64,000 nt of DNA from Candidatus Bandiella numerosa (GTDB lineage: Bacteria > Pseudomonadota > Alphaproteobacteria > Rickettsiales > Midichloriaceae), in contig NZ_CP104164.1 of the NCBI RefSeq assembly GCF_029981845.1, forward strand, positions 992,001 through 1,056,000, read 5' to 3'. The translations under genes and the position numbers were made by a program. Each line of letters opens with the position of its first letter. Within the stretch, counting starts at the first letter, position 1. Of the stretch, positions 7,055-16,849 are shown piece after piece. The notes below the pieces were generated by a model, which saw only the letters and a program-made list of their open reading frames with translations, did not search any database and had not been told where the DNA came from.

Positions 7055-10000
7055 ATGCCAGGTATAGAATTTCTAGAGTGCAGTACGGTATCTGATCATT
7101 TGTATTCGATAAGTAATAGTGATCTAAATACAGAAGGAGTTGCAGAAAAGGTAATAGATGGAAGGTGTATAGGTGAATTGGAGATCTATAACGATGTTCA
7201 CAAAGAAATTATACTACATTTTACACAAGATAATGTAGTAATTAGAGGCAAGTTAGGACTGGAGAATATAGGAAAAGTCACATTAGATTTTAAGGGTAAT
7301 TATAAGTTTCAAGTAACAAGTACAGAAAAAATAGATGAATTGGTTATAAGGCCAAATAGTATAGCGGATAAATTAGGATGGATTAAGGATGTAACGTTAG
7401 AAAAGTTGTTGATTACAAAAGGGAAAGTGCGATTAGAACGGAAGAATGTAATAGGAAGGCTAGATGTGGAAGAGGTGTTGTTAAATCTAGCTGAAAATTC
7501 AGAATTAATAAGTCATGAAGTAATGATTAAAAGCGTCAGTTATGATGCTCATTTAAAAGGCAAGATAATAGTCCAGAATTATCTTAACTACAACGGTAAA
7601 TGTATTACTTTGGATAAAGGTAGTTCAATTATAAGTAAATCAGGGGATATAGATATAAGTCTATTAGATTGTAATGTAAATAGTAATGGACATATATGGT
7701 CAGGGAAGGATTTTAAATTAGAAATAGAGAAGGGCTATTTAATAAATAAAAGAGTAATAGGCGTTGAAGGCATAGGAAGTATTTTACTAAAAGGTAATGG
7801 AGAGAAGTTAGTAAATAGTGGTAAGATACAAGGTGGAGTAGATTTTAGTATCAAGCTTGAGCTAAATGGTAAGATTGATAATGAAAAGGATGGGGTGATA
7901 AATGGTAAGGATAATATTAAGATAACAGCAAATTCCATTACTAACCAGGCAGGCGCAAAGATAAGTAGTGTAAATGGCCTTCAAATAGAGAGTTCAAAGT
8001 TAATAAATAGTGGAGCTATATATTACAAAGAGGGAGAACTAAATATTAAGGATGCGTTAGTTAACAATGGAGTAATAGTAGGAGAGGCTTCAAGTAATAT
8101 AAGAACGGGAATTAATGGCAAAATAGAGAATGAAAAGAATGGAGTGATTAGTGGTAAGGATAATATTAAGATAACAGCAAACTCCATTACTAACCAGGCA
8201 GGCGCAAAGATAAGTAGTGTAAATGGCCTTCAAATAGAGAGTTCAAAGTTAATAAATAGTGGAGCTATATATTATCAAAGAGGGGTACTTAACATTAAAG
8301 ATGTATTGATAAATCATGCCATAATAGTAGGAGAAGCTTCAAGCAATATAAGAATGGGAGTAAATGGAGAGATCCATAATAATGAGAATGCACGGATTAA
8401 GTTAGGTGGGAAAGTATATATTGGAAACAGCCAAGTTGGAAACATAAGTTTACTAAGAAACTATGCAGCAAGTATAATAATAACTGGGGAGGAGTTAACA
8501 CTAAATGTCAATAAGATAGAAAATATTGTAAGAGAAGAGGGGTTTAATGAAAAGCTTTATGTATGTAGATTAGTTTCTTATGCAAAAGAATATGATACTG
8601 GGTATTATTTACTTATTAATCCACAAATACAATCAATTAGCCATGTTAAGGCCTCAATATTTCGTATTGAATCTAGTAACATAAAGTTGAAAAATGAGAT
8701 TTTATTCAATCAGGGTAGTTTATTTTATGTAAATAGCATTTTAGATAAAGTTTCTAAGTTAAAAGTAGAAAATATTGCCAGAAGTCTAATGGTTAAAGAA
8801 CATTGGCATTCCTATAATATATGGGGGGTATTAGCGGGAGCTAGTATAAAAGTTAATACTGTGCTTTTTTTAAGAGGAGTAGAGAGTGCAGGGAAAATAG
8901 AGAATTTTGTTTTAGAATTCGAGTGCGTAGATGAAAAAAGATTTCGTTCCAATAGTATTGATGAATTGTCATCGAGGACATATTATGAGAGTGCTGATAT
9001 CTATATAACTAAGGAAGGAAATGATGGAATAAAGTATATGTGGGAGGGAGATGAAGCATGTAAATATGGGACAGAGCTTTCTGGATGTAATACAGGAAAA
9101 AAACATAGCTTTACATATAAATCTTACCCATCAACTGTAGTATTTACAGATGTTGAAGGAGCTAGATTGGTTGGGCTTGCAAATTATGCAGTGGCAAAAA
9201 GTAATTTACCGAAGTTATTAGATCAATTTAACGATAATAACAATGCATTAGTGCCTTATGATTTTAAATCACAGGAGATCGAAGGTTTTAAACTGGCAGC
9301 AGTGGATATGATGAACAATCTTAGAAAAGAGGGATATGAGATAAGATTAGATAATGCGTTTAATTTTGGAAATAAAGGTAATTTAGAAGCAAGTTTTTTA
9401 AGATCTTTTTTTGAGCAATATAATCCTGGAATTTATAAAGTAAACACGCCAAGTCAATTGGCAATAGGCAGTAGTTATTGCACAGATAGCTGTGCAAATA
9501 ACGAAGGAATAGAATTAATTACAAGTAGTGGATTAATAGCTAATTATGTATTTGAAAGTATATTTGAGCTTCCAGGAGTGAGTAAAAAAGGGACAGCATA
9601 TTTGTTGAAAGAGTTGGGATATAGCACAGATACTATAATAAAAATATTAGCAGATCCGGATTACGAACATGAGGTATTAAAAAGAGCAATCTTTGATAAG
9701 TTAGGTAAAGCATATATATGGAATCATAAAAAGAATGATGATGAAGAATTTGATCAATTACTTAGAAATGCAGTTGAAGCTAAAAAGGATTTAGGGTTAA
9801 TACCAGGAATAGAACTAACTCGGTGGCAGCAAAGTGAATTAGTAAATGCAATACTGTGGCCAGTAAAAGAAAATATAAATGGAATTATGGTATGGTCACT
9901 CAGGCTATATGTTACAGAAGAAATACTTAAGGATGGCTATAGTAGTGCAACAATAGCACTTAAGGATACAAAGTTAATGATTGATGAAGATGTGTTTAAT

Positions 10001-13000
10001 GGAGGGTTGATAGATTCCATTGACAATACATTCATAGAGGCAAGAAATATTTATCAACTTAATCAAATAAGAGGAGAAGGAAGTTTAAGTATAGAAGCTA
10101 GAGGTAGCTTTATTATGGAGATGCTAGTAAAAGTAGTCGAACAATATACTAGTAATTCATATATGGTGAATTATATTCCATTGAATAAACCAGAAATAGA
10201 TTTAACTGGGAGCTTTAAAGTAAATTCTAAAGGAAGTATAGGTATTAAGGGAGGAGAGATAAAAGCTGATAACATAGCGATAGAGTCTGAAGATAAGGTA
10301 ATAGTCATTCCAGCTGCAATATATAATAAGTTATATTATTCATGGGATGATGGCTATAGTAGAACTGAGAGTTTAGAATATGAACTTGCTAAAATTATGG
10401 CAAGAGGAGATATAAAAATAGTAAGTAATAATGGTAATTATTTATATTCACCGGTTATTAAAGCTGGAGGAGAATTTGAATTAGAAGCTAAGTTAGGAAA
10501 AAATGTAATAGAAGCGGTTGCAAATAAATATATCAGAGAAAGATATTCTGATGATAGTTGGTTCGTATTTAGTAGCGAGAGCTATTCTTATAGTAGCATC
10601 ACGAACGTTATAAGGCCTATAATAAACGCAGCTAAGAAAGTATTATTTGGATCATTAGAAGATACAGCAATAAGAGCTGCACTTATAACAACAAGCTCAA
10701 TGGAGATTAAAACAGGATCAGGTGATGTTGTTGGATTGATAAGTTTATTACCTGGAAAAGATATAGCAATAAAAGAAGAAAGGGAAGAAAGTGACTATGT
10801 AATAAGAAGTAAGGAATATGTTGGAAAAGCAGTTACAGAGAGAATTATACCCACAATAATTCAGATAAATAATAACTGTAACGAGCTAGAAGATAAAGAA
10901 GGGAGAGTAAAAGCATTAGATGGAACATGCGCAACATTTATAGGATATGGAAGTGGAGGATGGTTGCAACTTGCAAGTAGTGTTGAAGCTGAAAGAATAG
11001 AAATAAAAGCACCTAAGGGGATAAAGCTTGTAGCAGCTCCAAATTTAGATTTTAGTTATGCAGCAGTAGATAAAAAAGGAATAGGATTTACATTTACTTC
11101 AAATTCAAGAGAGCAAAGTGTTGGGCTTGGAATTAAGATAAGTAAAAGTAGGGAAACCATATCGGAAGAAATACAAGGAATCTCAAGTTTAATAGGGCAT
11201 TTTATAACACTCGATACAGATGAAACTATCTATACAGAAGGAGCATATATAAAGGCTGAGAAGAAATTAATAACAAGGTCAAAATTAGAAATACATGATG
11301 TGGTATATGATACTAAAACCCATAGCCAAAGGAAAGTAGAAGGGTTTTTGGGATTAAAATTAGGAATACAAAATAGCATTGCAGGACTCATAGAAAGTGG
11401 TAAAAGTATAGATAAAGGCTTAAGGCAAGGAGGGAAGGAAGGAGTAATTAACACAGCATTTGCGGCATGGGATGCATATAATACACTGATGGGACTTGCA
11501 GCAGGAGGTGGATTATTCCAAGGAGGAGTATGGATAAGCGCAAGTTACCAAGAAAGTAGCAGTGAATTAGACAGCAGAATAGTGAGATTTACTAAAATAG
11601 AAGTGGGACACGAAGAGGACGGGAAGTTAAAAGAAGGTACATATGAAAGTACAAGTGAAGAGCTGAGATTAAAATCAACACAGATACAGGCATATGATGC
11701 ATACTTTAATACAAATAAATTAACAATTAATACAGCAAATAACGAATTTCACAGTAAATCACAAGGTGGTGGGATAAATATACAAGTTGGAACGAGTGGA
11801 ACTATTGGTTCAAGTGTAAGTGGCAATACAGGAAAGCTAAGTAATGATGAGATTGTGCCAATCAATGCCCAGATACATGTAACAAATAGATTAGTGTTAA
11901 AGGTCAATGGGCATGCAGATATAAGGGGAGCATCAATTACAGCAACATCACTTGAGGCAAGCTTTAAGAGTTTGATACTAGAATCCGTAAAAGAGCTAGA
12001 AGAAAGCAGTGGGAAAAGTTTTGGATTATCAATAGGATGGGGTAAAAAGGTATCACATTCATTAGGTGGATCATTTGAGCTAAGTAATGGCAAGAGAAAT
12101 GTAGTAGGAAAACTAACAGAGCTTATTGGGTATAAGGATGCAACTGTGATAGTGGCACATGCGCTTGAGTTAAACGGAGCAATGATAACAAATGCTCAAA
12201 TTGGTGATGATGGTAAGTATACAGACCTAGGTAATTTAGTACTTACAGTCGGTGAGTTATTTGTCAAACATGTATATGACAGTGATGAGGGATATACGCT
12301 TGGAGCAAGTATAGATTATATTACTGGTAATAAGGGAAGTGATGGCAAGATAAGTAAGTACGAAGTGGTGTTTGGAGGAAGGAATGGAGATGGCTATACA
12401 TTTGCAACAATTGGTAAGGGAGAAGTTAGGTGCACAGAGAGTGGTATTGGTAAAGTATGTGAGATAGAAAAAGCAAATAGAGATGTAAGTAAAACAAGTA
12501 GCTTTGATTATGACTATAAAATAGAAACAATAAGAGCAAAGTTTAGCGTACTTGATGAGGAGACAAAGAAAAAGGCAATAGAAAACCTAAAATCTGGAAA
12601 GTTCTTTGAGAACATTGCAACAAGCTTTATGAGTGCTATTGGTGAGGTTGAGAAGGTTATAAATGACTTATTACCAAAGGAAAAGATAAAAGAGATAGAT
12701 GAGGAATTTAAGAAAAAAGAAGTTAATAAAGAGCATGAAGATAAAAAATCCAGCAAAGAAATAAAGGGCAAGAAAAACACTGCTAAGAAAAGTGACAATA
12801 TACAAGATGGTGGAAAGCAGGATAACAGACAAGATGATCCAAGCCAAGGAGATAATGGCAAACTAAATGAGGAAAAAGCAAGTACTGATAATAAGAAATT
12901 AAATCCAGTACAAGCGATGGAGAAAAGAATAGATAGTTTAGATATAAGTTCAAATGAGAAGACAGAGGCAAAATATTTATTAAGAAAAAGTTTAGAAGAA

Positions 13001-13645
13001 ATAAATATGATGTCAGAAGCGGAGCAAAATAAACTGGCAGAAGAGATAAAGAATCGGGATAAATTTAGTATATTAGATATATTTATACCAAAAGCAGAGG
13101 CAGTAGTGCCTGCAGCTATAGGCGCATGTTTAATCAATCCATGGTGTGCAGCATTATTGTTAGGTGGAGCAGCGGTAATAAGCAGTAAATTACAGGATGC
13201 GATAAAAAATAAGCCAAGCTACCAAGTGGGTATTAATTTGTTTGAAAAGGATGATATTGGCAAGCAGAAGACAGCTCATTTAAAACAAGGAAGTGCTGCA
13301 GCTACTGGCACACCAGACCCTGATGACTTTGATTTTGATCCTGATGAGGATGATGGTCTAAAGCAATATGAGAAATTTAAAAAACAAGATGGTTCAGGTA
13401 GATATGAATGTAAAAAACCTGAAAGCCCTGTTTGGAAAAAGACAGAAAACTTTAAAGATCAATTCAGAACAAATGGGCTAAAAGGAAAAGAAAAAGAATA
13501 TTATAGATGGGATAAATTTCATAAAGATATTGAAGTTTATGATAATAAGGGTAGGTATATTGGTTCTCGCGACCCTGTTACCGGTAAACAATATAGAACG
13601 GGAGATATGCAGATAAATAAAATATTAAAAAATATATTAAAATGA
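7055..13645 (+). CDS. Filamentous-haemagglutinin/CdiA-like giant toxin ending in a colicin E3-type rRNase domain
   Basis: A 2196-residue protein. Residues 1-1650 are rich in short beta-strand repeats with Asn/Gly turns, including two nearly identical 83-residue units at about 271-436, as in beta-helical adhesins. Residues 1860-2000 are charged and helical. A hydrophobic Ala/Gly segment follows at about 2025-2050 (AVVPAAIGACLINPWCAALL), then the junction YQVGINLFEK. The last 110 residues form a toxin: YYRWDKFHKDIEVY carries Asp2153, His2156 and Glu2160 in the D-x2-H-x3-E spacing of the colicin E3 catalytic centre, followed by YIGSRDPVTGKQYR. Colicin E3 cleaves 16S rRNA; the same activity is inferred. 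There is no signal peptide or recognisable two-partner-secretion domain at the N-terminus, and no CdiB partner is in the window. A TAA precedes the ATG in frame. The toxin is followed directly by a likely immunity gene. Confidence 0.82.
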   Translation: MPGIEFLECSTVSDHLYSISNSDLNTEGVAEKVIDGRCIGELEIYNDVHKEIILHFTQDNVVIRGKLGLENIGKVTLDFKGNYKFQVTSTEKIDELVIRPNSIADKLGWIKDVTLEKLLITKGKVRLERKNVIGRLDVEEVLLNLAENSELISHEVMIKSVSYDAHLKGKIIVQNYLNYNGKCITLDKGSSIISKSGDIDISLLDCNVNSNGHIWSGKDFKLEIEKGYLINKRVIGVEGIGSILLKGNGEKLVNSGKIQGGVDFSIKLELNGKIDNEKDGVINGKDNIKITANSITNQAGAKISSVNGLQIESSKLINSGAIYYKEGELNIKDALVNNGVIVGEASSNIRTGINGKIENEKNGVISGKDNIKITANSITNQAGAKISSVNGLQIESSKLINSGAIYYQRGVLNIKDVLINHAIIVGEASSNIRMGVNGEIHNNENARIKLGGKVYIGNSQVGNISLLRNYAASIIITGEELTLNVNKIENIVREEGFNEKLYVCRLVSYAKEYDTGYYLLINPQIQSISHVKASIFRIESSNIKLKNEILFNQGSLFYVNSILDKVSKLKVENIARSLMVKEHWHSYNIWGVLAGASIKVNTVLFLRGVESAGKIENFVLEFECVDEKRFRSNSIDELSSRTYYESADIYITKEGNDGIKYMWEGDEACKYGTELSGCNTGKKHSFTYKSYPSTVVFTDVEGARLVGLANYAVAKSNLPKLLDQFNDNNNALVPYDFKSQEIEGFKLAAVDMMNNLRKEGYEIRLDNAFNFGNKGNLEASFLRSFFEQYNPGIYKVNTPSQLAIGSSYCTDSCANNEGIELITSSGLIANYVFESIFELPGVSKKGTAYLLKELGYSTDTIIKILADPDYEHEVLKRAIFDKLGKAYIWNHKKNDDEEFDQLLRNAVEAKKDLGLIPGIELTRWQQSELVNAILWPVKENINGIMVWSLRLYVTEEILKDGYSSATIALKDTKLMIDEDVFNGGLIDSIDNTFIEARNIYQLNQIRGEGSLSIEARGSFIMEMLVKVVEQYTSNSYMVNYIPLNKPEIDLTGSFKVNSKGSIGIKGGEIKADNIAIESEDKVIVIPAAIYNKLYYSWDDGYSRTESLEYELAKIMARGDIKIVSNNGNYLYSPVIKAGGEFELEAKLGKNVIEAVANKYIRERYSDDSWFVFSSESYSYSSITNVIRPIINAAKKVLFGSLEDTAIRAALITTSSMEIKTGSGDVVGLISLLPGKDIAIKEEREESDYVIRSKEYVGKAVTERIIPTIIQINNNCNELEDKEGRVKALDGTCATFIGYGSGGWLQLASSVEAERIEIKAPKGIKLVAAPNLDFSYAAVDKKGIGFTFTSNSREQSVGLGIKISKSRETISEEIQGISSLIGHFITLDTDETIYTEGAYIKAEKKLITRSKLEIHDVVYDTKTHSQRKVEGFLGLKLGIQNSIAGLIESGKSIDKGLRQGGKEGVINTAFAAWDAYNTLMGLAAGGGLFQGGVWISASYQESSSELDSRIVRFTKIEVGHEEDGKLKEGTYESTSEELRLKSTQIQAYDAYFNTNKLTINTANNEFHSKSQGGGINIQVGTSGTIGSSVSGNTGKLSNDEIVPINAQIHVTNRLVLKVNGHADIRGASITATSLEASFKSLILESVKELEESSGKSFGLSIGWGKKVSHSLGGSFELSNGKRNVVGKLTELIGYKDATVIVAHALELNGAMITNAQIGDDGKYTDLGNLVLTVGELFVKHVYDSDEGYTLGASIDYITGNKGSDGKISKYEVVFGGRNGDGYTFATIGKGEVRCTESGIGKVCEIEKANRDVSKTSSFDYDYKIETIRAKFSVLDEETKKKAIENLKSGKFFENIATSFMSAIGEVEKVINDLLPKEKIKEIDEEFKKKEVNKEHEDKKSSKEIKGKKNTAKKSDNIQDGGKQDNRQDDPSQGDNGKLNEEKASTDNKKLNPVQAMEKRIDSLDISSNEKTEAKYLLRKSLEEINMMSEAEQNKLAEEIKNRDKFSILDIFIPKAEAVVPAAIGACLINPWCAALLLGGAAVISSKLQDAIKNKPSYQVGINLFEKDDIGKQKTAHLKQGSAAATGTPDPDDFDFDPDEDDGLKQYEKFKKQDGSGRYECKKPESPVWKKTENFKDQFRTNGLKGKEKEYYRWDKFHKDIEVYDNKGRYIGSRDPVTGKQYRTGDMQINKILKNILK
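7865..8362 (+). repeat. Two tandem 249-bp repeats inside the giant toxin gene
   Basis: Units at 7865-8113 and 8114-8362 are nearly identical and each encodes 83 residues (containing GKDNIKITANSITNQAGAKI, then a segment ending in INSGAIYY). They belong to the beta-helical stalk. A third, diverged start (GVNGEIHN) follows at 8363. In-frame units like these can expand or contract by recombination. Confidence 0.85.
12266..13249 (+). repeat. Toxin pre-C-terminal region, copy 1 of a roughly 1-kb direct repeat
   Basis: This stretch recurs almost unchanged at 14008-15096. It starts at the codons for KHVYDSDEGYTLG and ends at INLFEK, where both toxin domains begin. Relative to copy 2, copy 1 lacks 105 bases (35 codons) after GSDGKI, an in-frame difference. 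Confidence 0.92.
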
Positions 13646-13968
13646 AAGAATATTGTTGTGAAAAAATGGCAAAGGAAGCCAAATTAATTAAGGATAAAAT
13701 TTTACGCGACCACACAGTAGTATATGATTATATATGGAGAGAATATAGTGTATATTTTTGTGAAGAAAAAGAAAAAAGAGATAGAGTGATGTTAAGTGAT
13801 ATCTATTATTGTCCGTGGTGTGGAGCTAAGCTACCAAAACAATTATCAGATGAATGGTTTGATATACTTGAAAAAGAATATGGAATAGTGGATCCAAGCG
13901 ATAAAGAAAGAGAAAAGGTACCACCAGAATTCAAAACAGATGAATGGTGGAAGAAGCGAGGGTTGTGA
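13642..13968 (+). CDS. Probable immunity protein to the E3-type toxin (DUF6980-like, zinc-ribbon motif)
   Basis: A 108-residue protein whose ATG overlaps the toxin stop codon (ATGA). It starts MKEYCCEKM and contains YYCPWCGAKLPKQL, a C-x2-C pair typical of a zinc knuckle, then a C-terminus with EEFKT-type and DEWWKKR features. This layout matches my recollection of the DUF6980 family. In polymorphic toxin systems the gene directly after the toxin encodes its specific inhibitor, so immunity is inferred from position. No signal peptide, so it would act in the cytoplasm, where E3-type toxins cut ribosomes. Confidence 0.7.
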   Translation: MKEYCCEKMAKEAKLIKDKILRDHTVVYDYIWREYSVYFCEEKEKRDRVMLSDIYYCPWCGAKLPKQLSDEWFDILEKEYGIVDPSDKEREKVPPEFKTDEWWKKRGL

Positions 13969-13974
13969 TAAATA

Positions 13975-15879
13975 ATGCATAGAGAATCCTGCCAAGAAAA
14001 TATCGTAAAACATGTATATGACAGTGATGAGGGATATACGCTTGGAACAAGTATAGATTATATTACTGGTAATAAGGGAAGTGATGGCAAGATAAGGTTA
14101 GCTGAAGATAATTACATTCTGAGTAGGAGCGATGAAGCGAAGTATAGTAACACATATATGAGTGAAGAGAGACGCACTCAGGATTTAATTAGTAAAAGCT
14201 ATAAGTACGGAGTGGTGTTTGGAGGAAGGGATGGAGATGGCTATACATTTGCAACAATTGGTAAGGGAGAAGTTAGGTGCACAGAGAGTGGTATTGGTAA
14301 AGTATGTGAGATAGAAAAAGCAAATAGAGATGTAAGTAAAACAAGTAGCTTTGATTATGACTATAAAATAGAAACAATAAGAGCAAAGTTTAGCGTACTT
14401 GATGAGGAGACAAAGAAAAAGGCAATAGAAAACCTAAAATCTGGAAAGTTCTTTGAGAACATTGCAACAAGCTTTATGAGTGCTATTGGTGAGGTTGAGA
14501 AGGTTATAAATGACTTATTACCAAAGGAAAAGATAAAAGAGATAGATGAGGAATTTAAGAAAAAAGAAGTTAATAAAGAGCATGAAGATAAAAAATCCAG
14601 CAAAGAAATAAAGGGCAAGAAAAACACTGCTAAGAAAAGTGACAATATACAAGATGGTGGAAAGCAGGATAACAGACAAGATGATCCAAGCCAAGGAGAT
14701 AATGGCAAACTAAATGAGGAAAAAGCAAGTACTGATAATAAGAAATTAAATCCAGTACAAGCGATGGAGAAAAGAATAGATAGTTTAGATATAAGTTCAA
14801 ATGAGAAGACAGAGGCAAAATATTTATTAAGAAAAAGTTTAGAAGAAATAAATATGATGTCAGAAGCAGGGCAAAATAAACTGGCAGAAGAGATAAAGAA
14901 TCAGGATAAATTTAGTATATTAGATATATTTATACCAAAAGCAGAGGCAGTAGTGCCTGCAGCTATAGGCGCATGTTTAATCAATCCATGGTGTGCAGCA
15001 TTATTGTTAGGTGGAGCAGCGGTAATAAGCAGTAAATTACAGGATGCGATAAAAAATAAGCCAAGTTATCAAGTGGGTATTAATTTGTTTGAAAAGAGTA
15101 TAGGTAGTCAATTTGATTTAAAGAAACCTATAACGCAAGTGGGCTTAGGACAAAAAATGTTGATAGCATCGAATAGTCAGGCTGTTATAATTGATGATGC
15201 TAATTATCAGCAATTAAAGCAAAATAATCAGATAATTAAAGAGAAGGGAATAGAATACATTGTCAATCCATCAATTATGGTTGATGAAACTGGGAAAGAA
15301 CATGTGATTAGCACTCCTATTCCAGAAAAGATACCTCCTATACCAGGCACTCCAATTAACAATAACAATAAACCAACTATAGAGACATATCCAGAGGCAG
15401 ATAAGCAAGAGCCGTTACCAGGATTTACTCCTGTTGCACCAGAAGCCACTATAGAAGTGTTCCCAATAAATGATATTGATCAAGTTATTATTTATAAATA
15501 TGAAATTGATGGAAAAAAATTTCAAGATCATCACATCATTAGTGATAAAAATGAGGCAACAAAAGAAGTAATGAAGTTATTTGAGAAAGCAGGCATAAAT
15601 CCACAATCAAGAGATAATAAAATATTTTTACCAACAGAACCCGAGCATCATGCGACCAGATCAATTCATAAAGGTAGGCATTGGGATGATGTGAGTGGGG
15701 AATTGGCTAGAAAAATGGATACGTATTTAAAGAGCGGACAAGAAGAGAATTGGAATCAAGCTCAATATAAACAAACACTTGAATCCATATTAAAAGAAGA
15801 AAGATCAAATCTAAAATCTGGCAACAGAGCATTAAACAAAAATATGAGGGAGTGGTCAGATGACAAAGGTAGAAAATAG
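13975..15879 (+). CDS. Displaced (orphan) CdiA-type C-terminal module with AHH/HNH-like nuclease
   Basis: A 634-residue frame. Residues 12-374 duplicate the pre-toxin region of the giant protein, with a 35-residue segment (starting RLAEDNYILSRSDEAKY) that the upstream copy lacks. After INLFEK the sequence diverges completely. A Pro-rich linker (residues about 440-490) leads to a nuclease-like domain: FQDHHIIS with Asp518-His519-His520, LFEKAGINPQS, then HHATRSIHKGRHWDDV. This is the pattern of the AHH branch of HNH toxins, which cut nucleic acid. It has no secretion domain, so it is an orphan cassette that would be deployed after recombination into the full gene. The ATG at 13975 begins a short unrelated leader, so it may not be expressed on its own. 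Confidence 0.85.
   Translation: MHRESCQENIVKHVYDSDEGYTLGTSIDYITGNKGSDGKIRLAEDNYILSRSDEAKYSNTYMSEERRTQDLISKSYKYGVVFGGRDGDGYTFATIGKGEVRCTESGIGKVCEIEKANRDVSKTSSFDYDYKIETIRAKFSVLDEETKKKAIENLKSGKFFENIATSFMSAIGEVEKVINDLLPKEKIKEIDEEFKKKEVNKEHEDKKSSKEIKGKKNTAKKSDNIQDGGKQDNRQDDPSQGDNGKLNEEKASTDNKKLNPVQAMEKRIDSLDISSNEKTEAKYLLRKSLEEINMMSEAGQNKLAEEIKNQDKFSILDIFIPKAEAVVPAAIGACLINPWCAALLLGGAAVISSKLQDAIKNKPSYQVGINLFEKSIGSQFDLKKPITQVGLGQKMLIASNSQAVIIDDANYQQLKQNNQIIKEKGIEYIVNPSIMVDETGKEHVISTPIPEKIPPIPGTPINNNNKPTIETYPEADKQEPLPGFTPVAPEATIEVFPINDIDQVIIYKYEIDGKKFQDHHIISDKNEATKEVMKLFEKAGINPQSRDNKIFLPTEPEHHATRSIHKGRHWDDVSGELARKMDTYLKSGQEENWNQAQYKQTLESILKEERSNLKSGNRALNKNMREWSDDKGRK
14008..15096 (+). repeat. Toxin pre-C-terminal region, copy 2 of the roughly 1-kb direct repeat
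   Basis: A nearly identical copy of 12266-13249 with 105 extra bases. The near identity suggests a recent duplication or ongoing gene conversion. Homologous recombination between the copies would delete the E3-type toxin and its immunity gene and fuse the AHH toxin to the giant protein. Confidence 0.92.
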
Positions 15880-16591
15880 AGCATGGTTTTTATCTAAAGA
15901 TGGTAGAGCGCCATTATATTTTCATGTAATGTACGATGAAGATAAAAGCGGTGTTAATAGACTGGATTTTACCAAAGGTCAATATATAAATTTAGGTGAG
16001 AAAAAATGTGTTTATTTTTATGTTGAACATGAAGGTAAATATGCTGATAAGCACAGAAAGTATGCAAATAGAGATTATGTGATGAAATGGGATTTTTTAC
16101 CACAAAGTGTATCACCAATAGCAAATAAAAAAGCTCTAAAATTATTGGAAAAGGAAGCACCAGGAGAATTTCAAGCTATTCCTGTTAAAATATTGCTGCC
16201 TGATGGTAGTTATATAGAGGAGTATACTTTGATTAACCCTTTAAATGAATTGCCCATATTTCTTCCTGAAAAATCTGTAATTTCTAAAAATCAACTACCT
16301 TTCAAGACTTCTCACGTTAATTATAAAACTCATTTTTATAATAAATACGGATTGAATAATAAAAATATAGCTGTGGATAAATTGCAATTTTTTGGCTCAG
16401 AAAAGCTAAGGCTGGTGATAAAAAAAGAAAAGCTAGTAGGATTGCAGTTTAAAAATACATATGGAACTAGTCATTTCTTTTTAGATGAAACTTCAATTAA
16501 CCATAGTGATGAACATAAAAATATCCATCGTACAAAAAACCCTAATGAAAATGAGAAGGATAATCATGAAGAAACGAGTCCTGAGAAGTAG
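15860..16591 (+). CDS. Probable immunity protein for the AHH toxin (Imm11-like)
   Basis: A 243-residue protein overlapping the end of the orphan toxin by 20 bases. The segment LEKEAPGEFQAIPVKILLPD followed by YTLINPLNELP resembles the Imm11/DUF1629 immunity family, which often follows AHH and other nuclease toxins. The C-terminal 25 residues are charged and disordered. It has no signal peptide or membrane segment, consistent with inhibition in the cytoplasm. The immunity role is inferred from its position and family resemblance. Confidence 0.7.
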   Translation: MTKVENRAWFLSKDGRAPLYFHVMYDEDKSGVNRLDFTKGQYINLGEKKCVYFYVEHEGKYADKHRKYANRDYVMKWDFLPQSVSPIANKKALKLLEKEAPGEFQAIPVKILLPDGSYIEEYTLINPLNELPIFLPEKSVISKNQLPFKTSHVNYKTHFYNKYGLNNKNIAVDKLQFFGSEKLRLVIKKEKLVGLQFKNTYGTSHFFLDETSINHSDEHKNIHRTKNPNENEKDNHEETSPEK

Positions 16592-16779
16592 ATAAAAAAG
16601 CATACAGGAACCAATTGATTGATGAACAGATAATATAAAAAACGATGGTTTTCAAGAGTTGCCCTACCCTCTTTTGCACACTCACTGCAAACCCCGTAAT
16701 ATCATGAATAAACTCATCTCTAAATCAAAGTGCTATAATTAAGTGGTCAAGATGGGTTTTGAGATTTTAATATTTTCGC

Positions 16780-16814
16780 TTGACACACGTACGTACTACG
16801 CATATTGTATACAA
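16780..16814 (+). promoter_or_regulatory. Promoter and operator for the Phd/PIN toxin-antitoxin operon
   Basis: A perfect -35 box TTGACA at 16780-16785 is followed after 17 bases by TATTGT at 16803-16808. A perfect 10-bp palindrome TTGTATACAA at 16805-16814 overlaps the -10 box. An operator there would let the antitoxin repress its own transcription, as is usual for this class. The transcript would start some 35 bases before the antitoxin ATG at 16850. Confidence 0.5.
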
Positions 16815-16849
16815 GTACAACATGCAATACAAATGGCAATACAAATGAT

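Noticed and set aside
7865..8362. CRISPR-like array
   Set aside because: The two repeats are long, coding, adjacent without spacers and in frame.
12514..13137. Minus-strand frame of 207 codons in the toxin gene
   Set aside because: It mirrors the plus-strand coding region, recurs in the duplicated copy, and is Ser/Leu/Phe-rich as expected of an antisense shadow.
16592..16779. Possible gene or insertion-sequence remnant after the Imm11-like gene
   Set aside because: The sequence includes a somewhat GC-richer stretch (GTTGCCCTACCCTCTTTTGC) but I could not match it to any element or reading frame.
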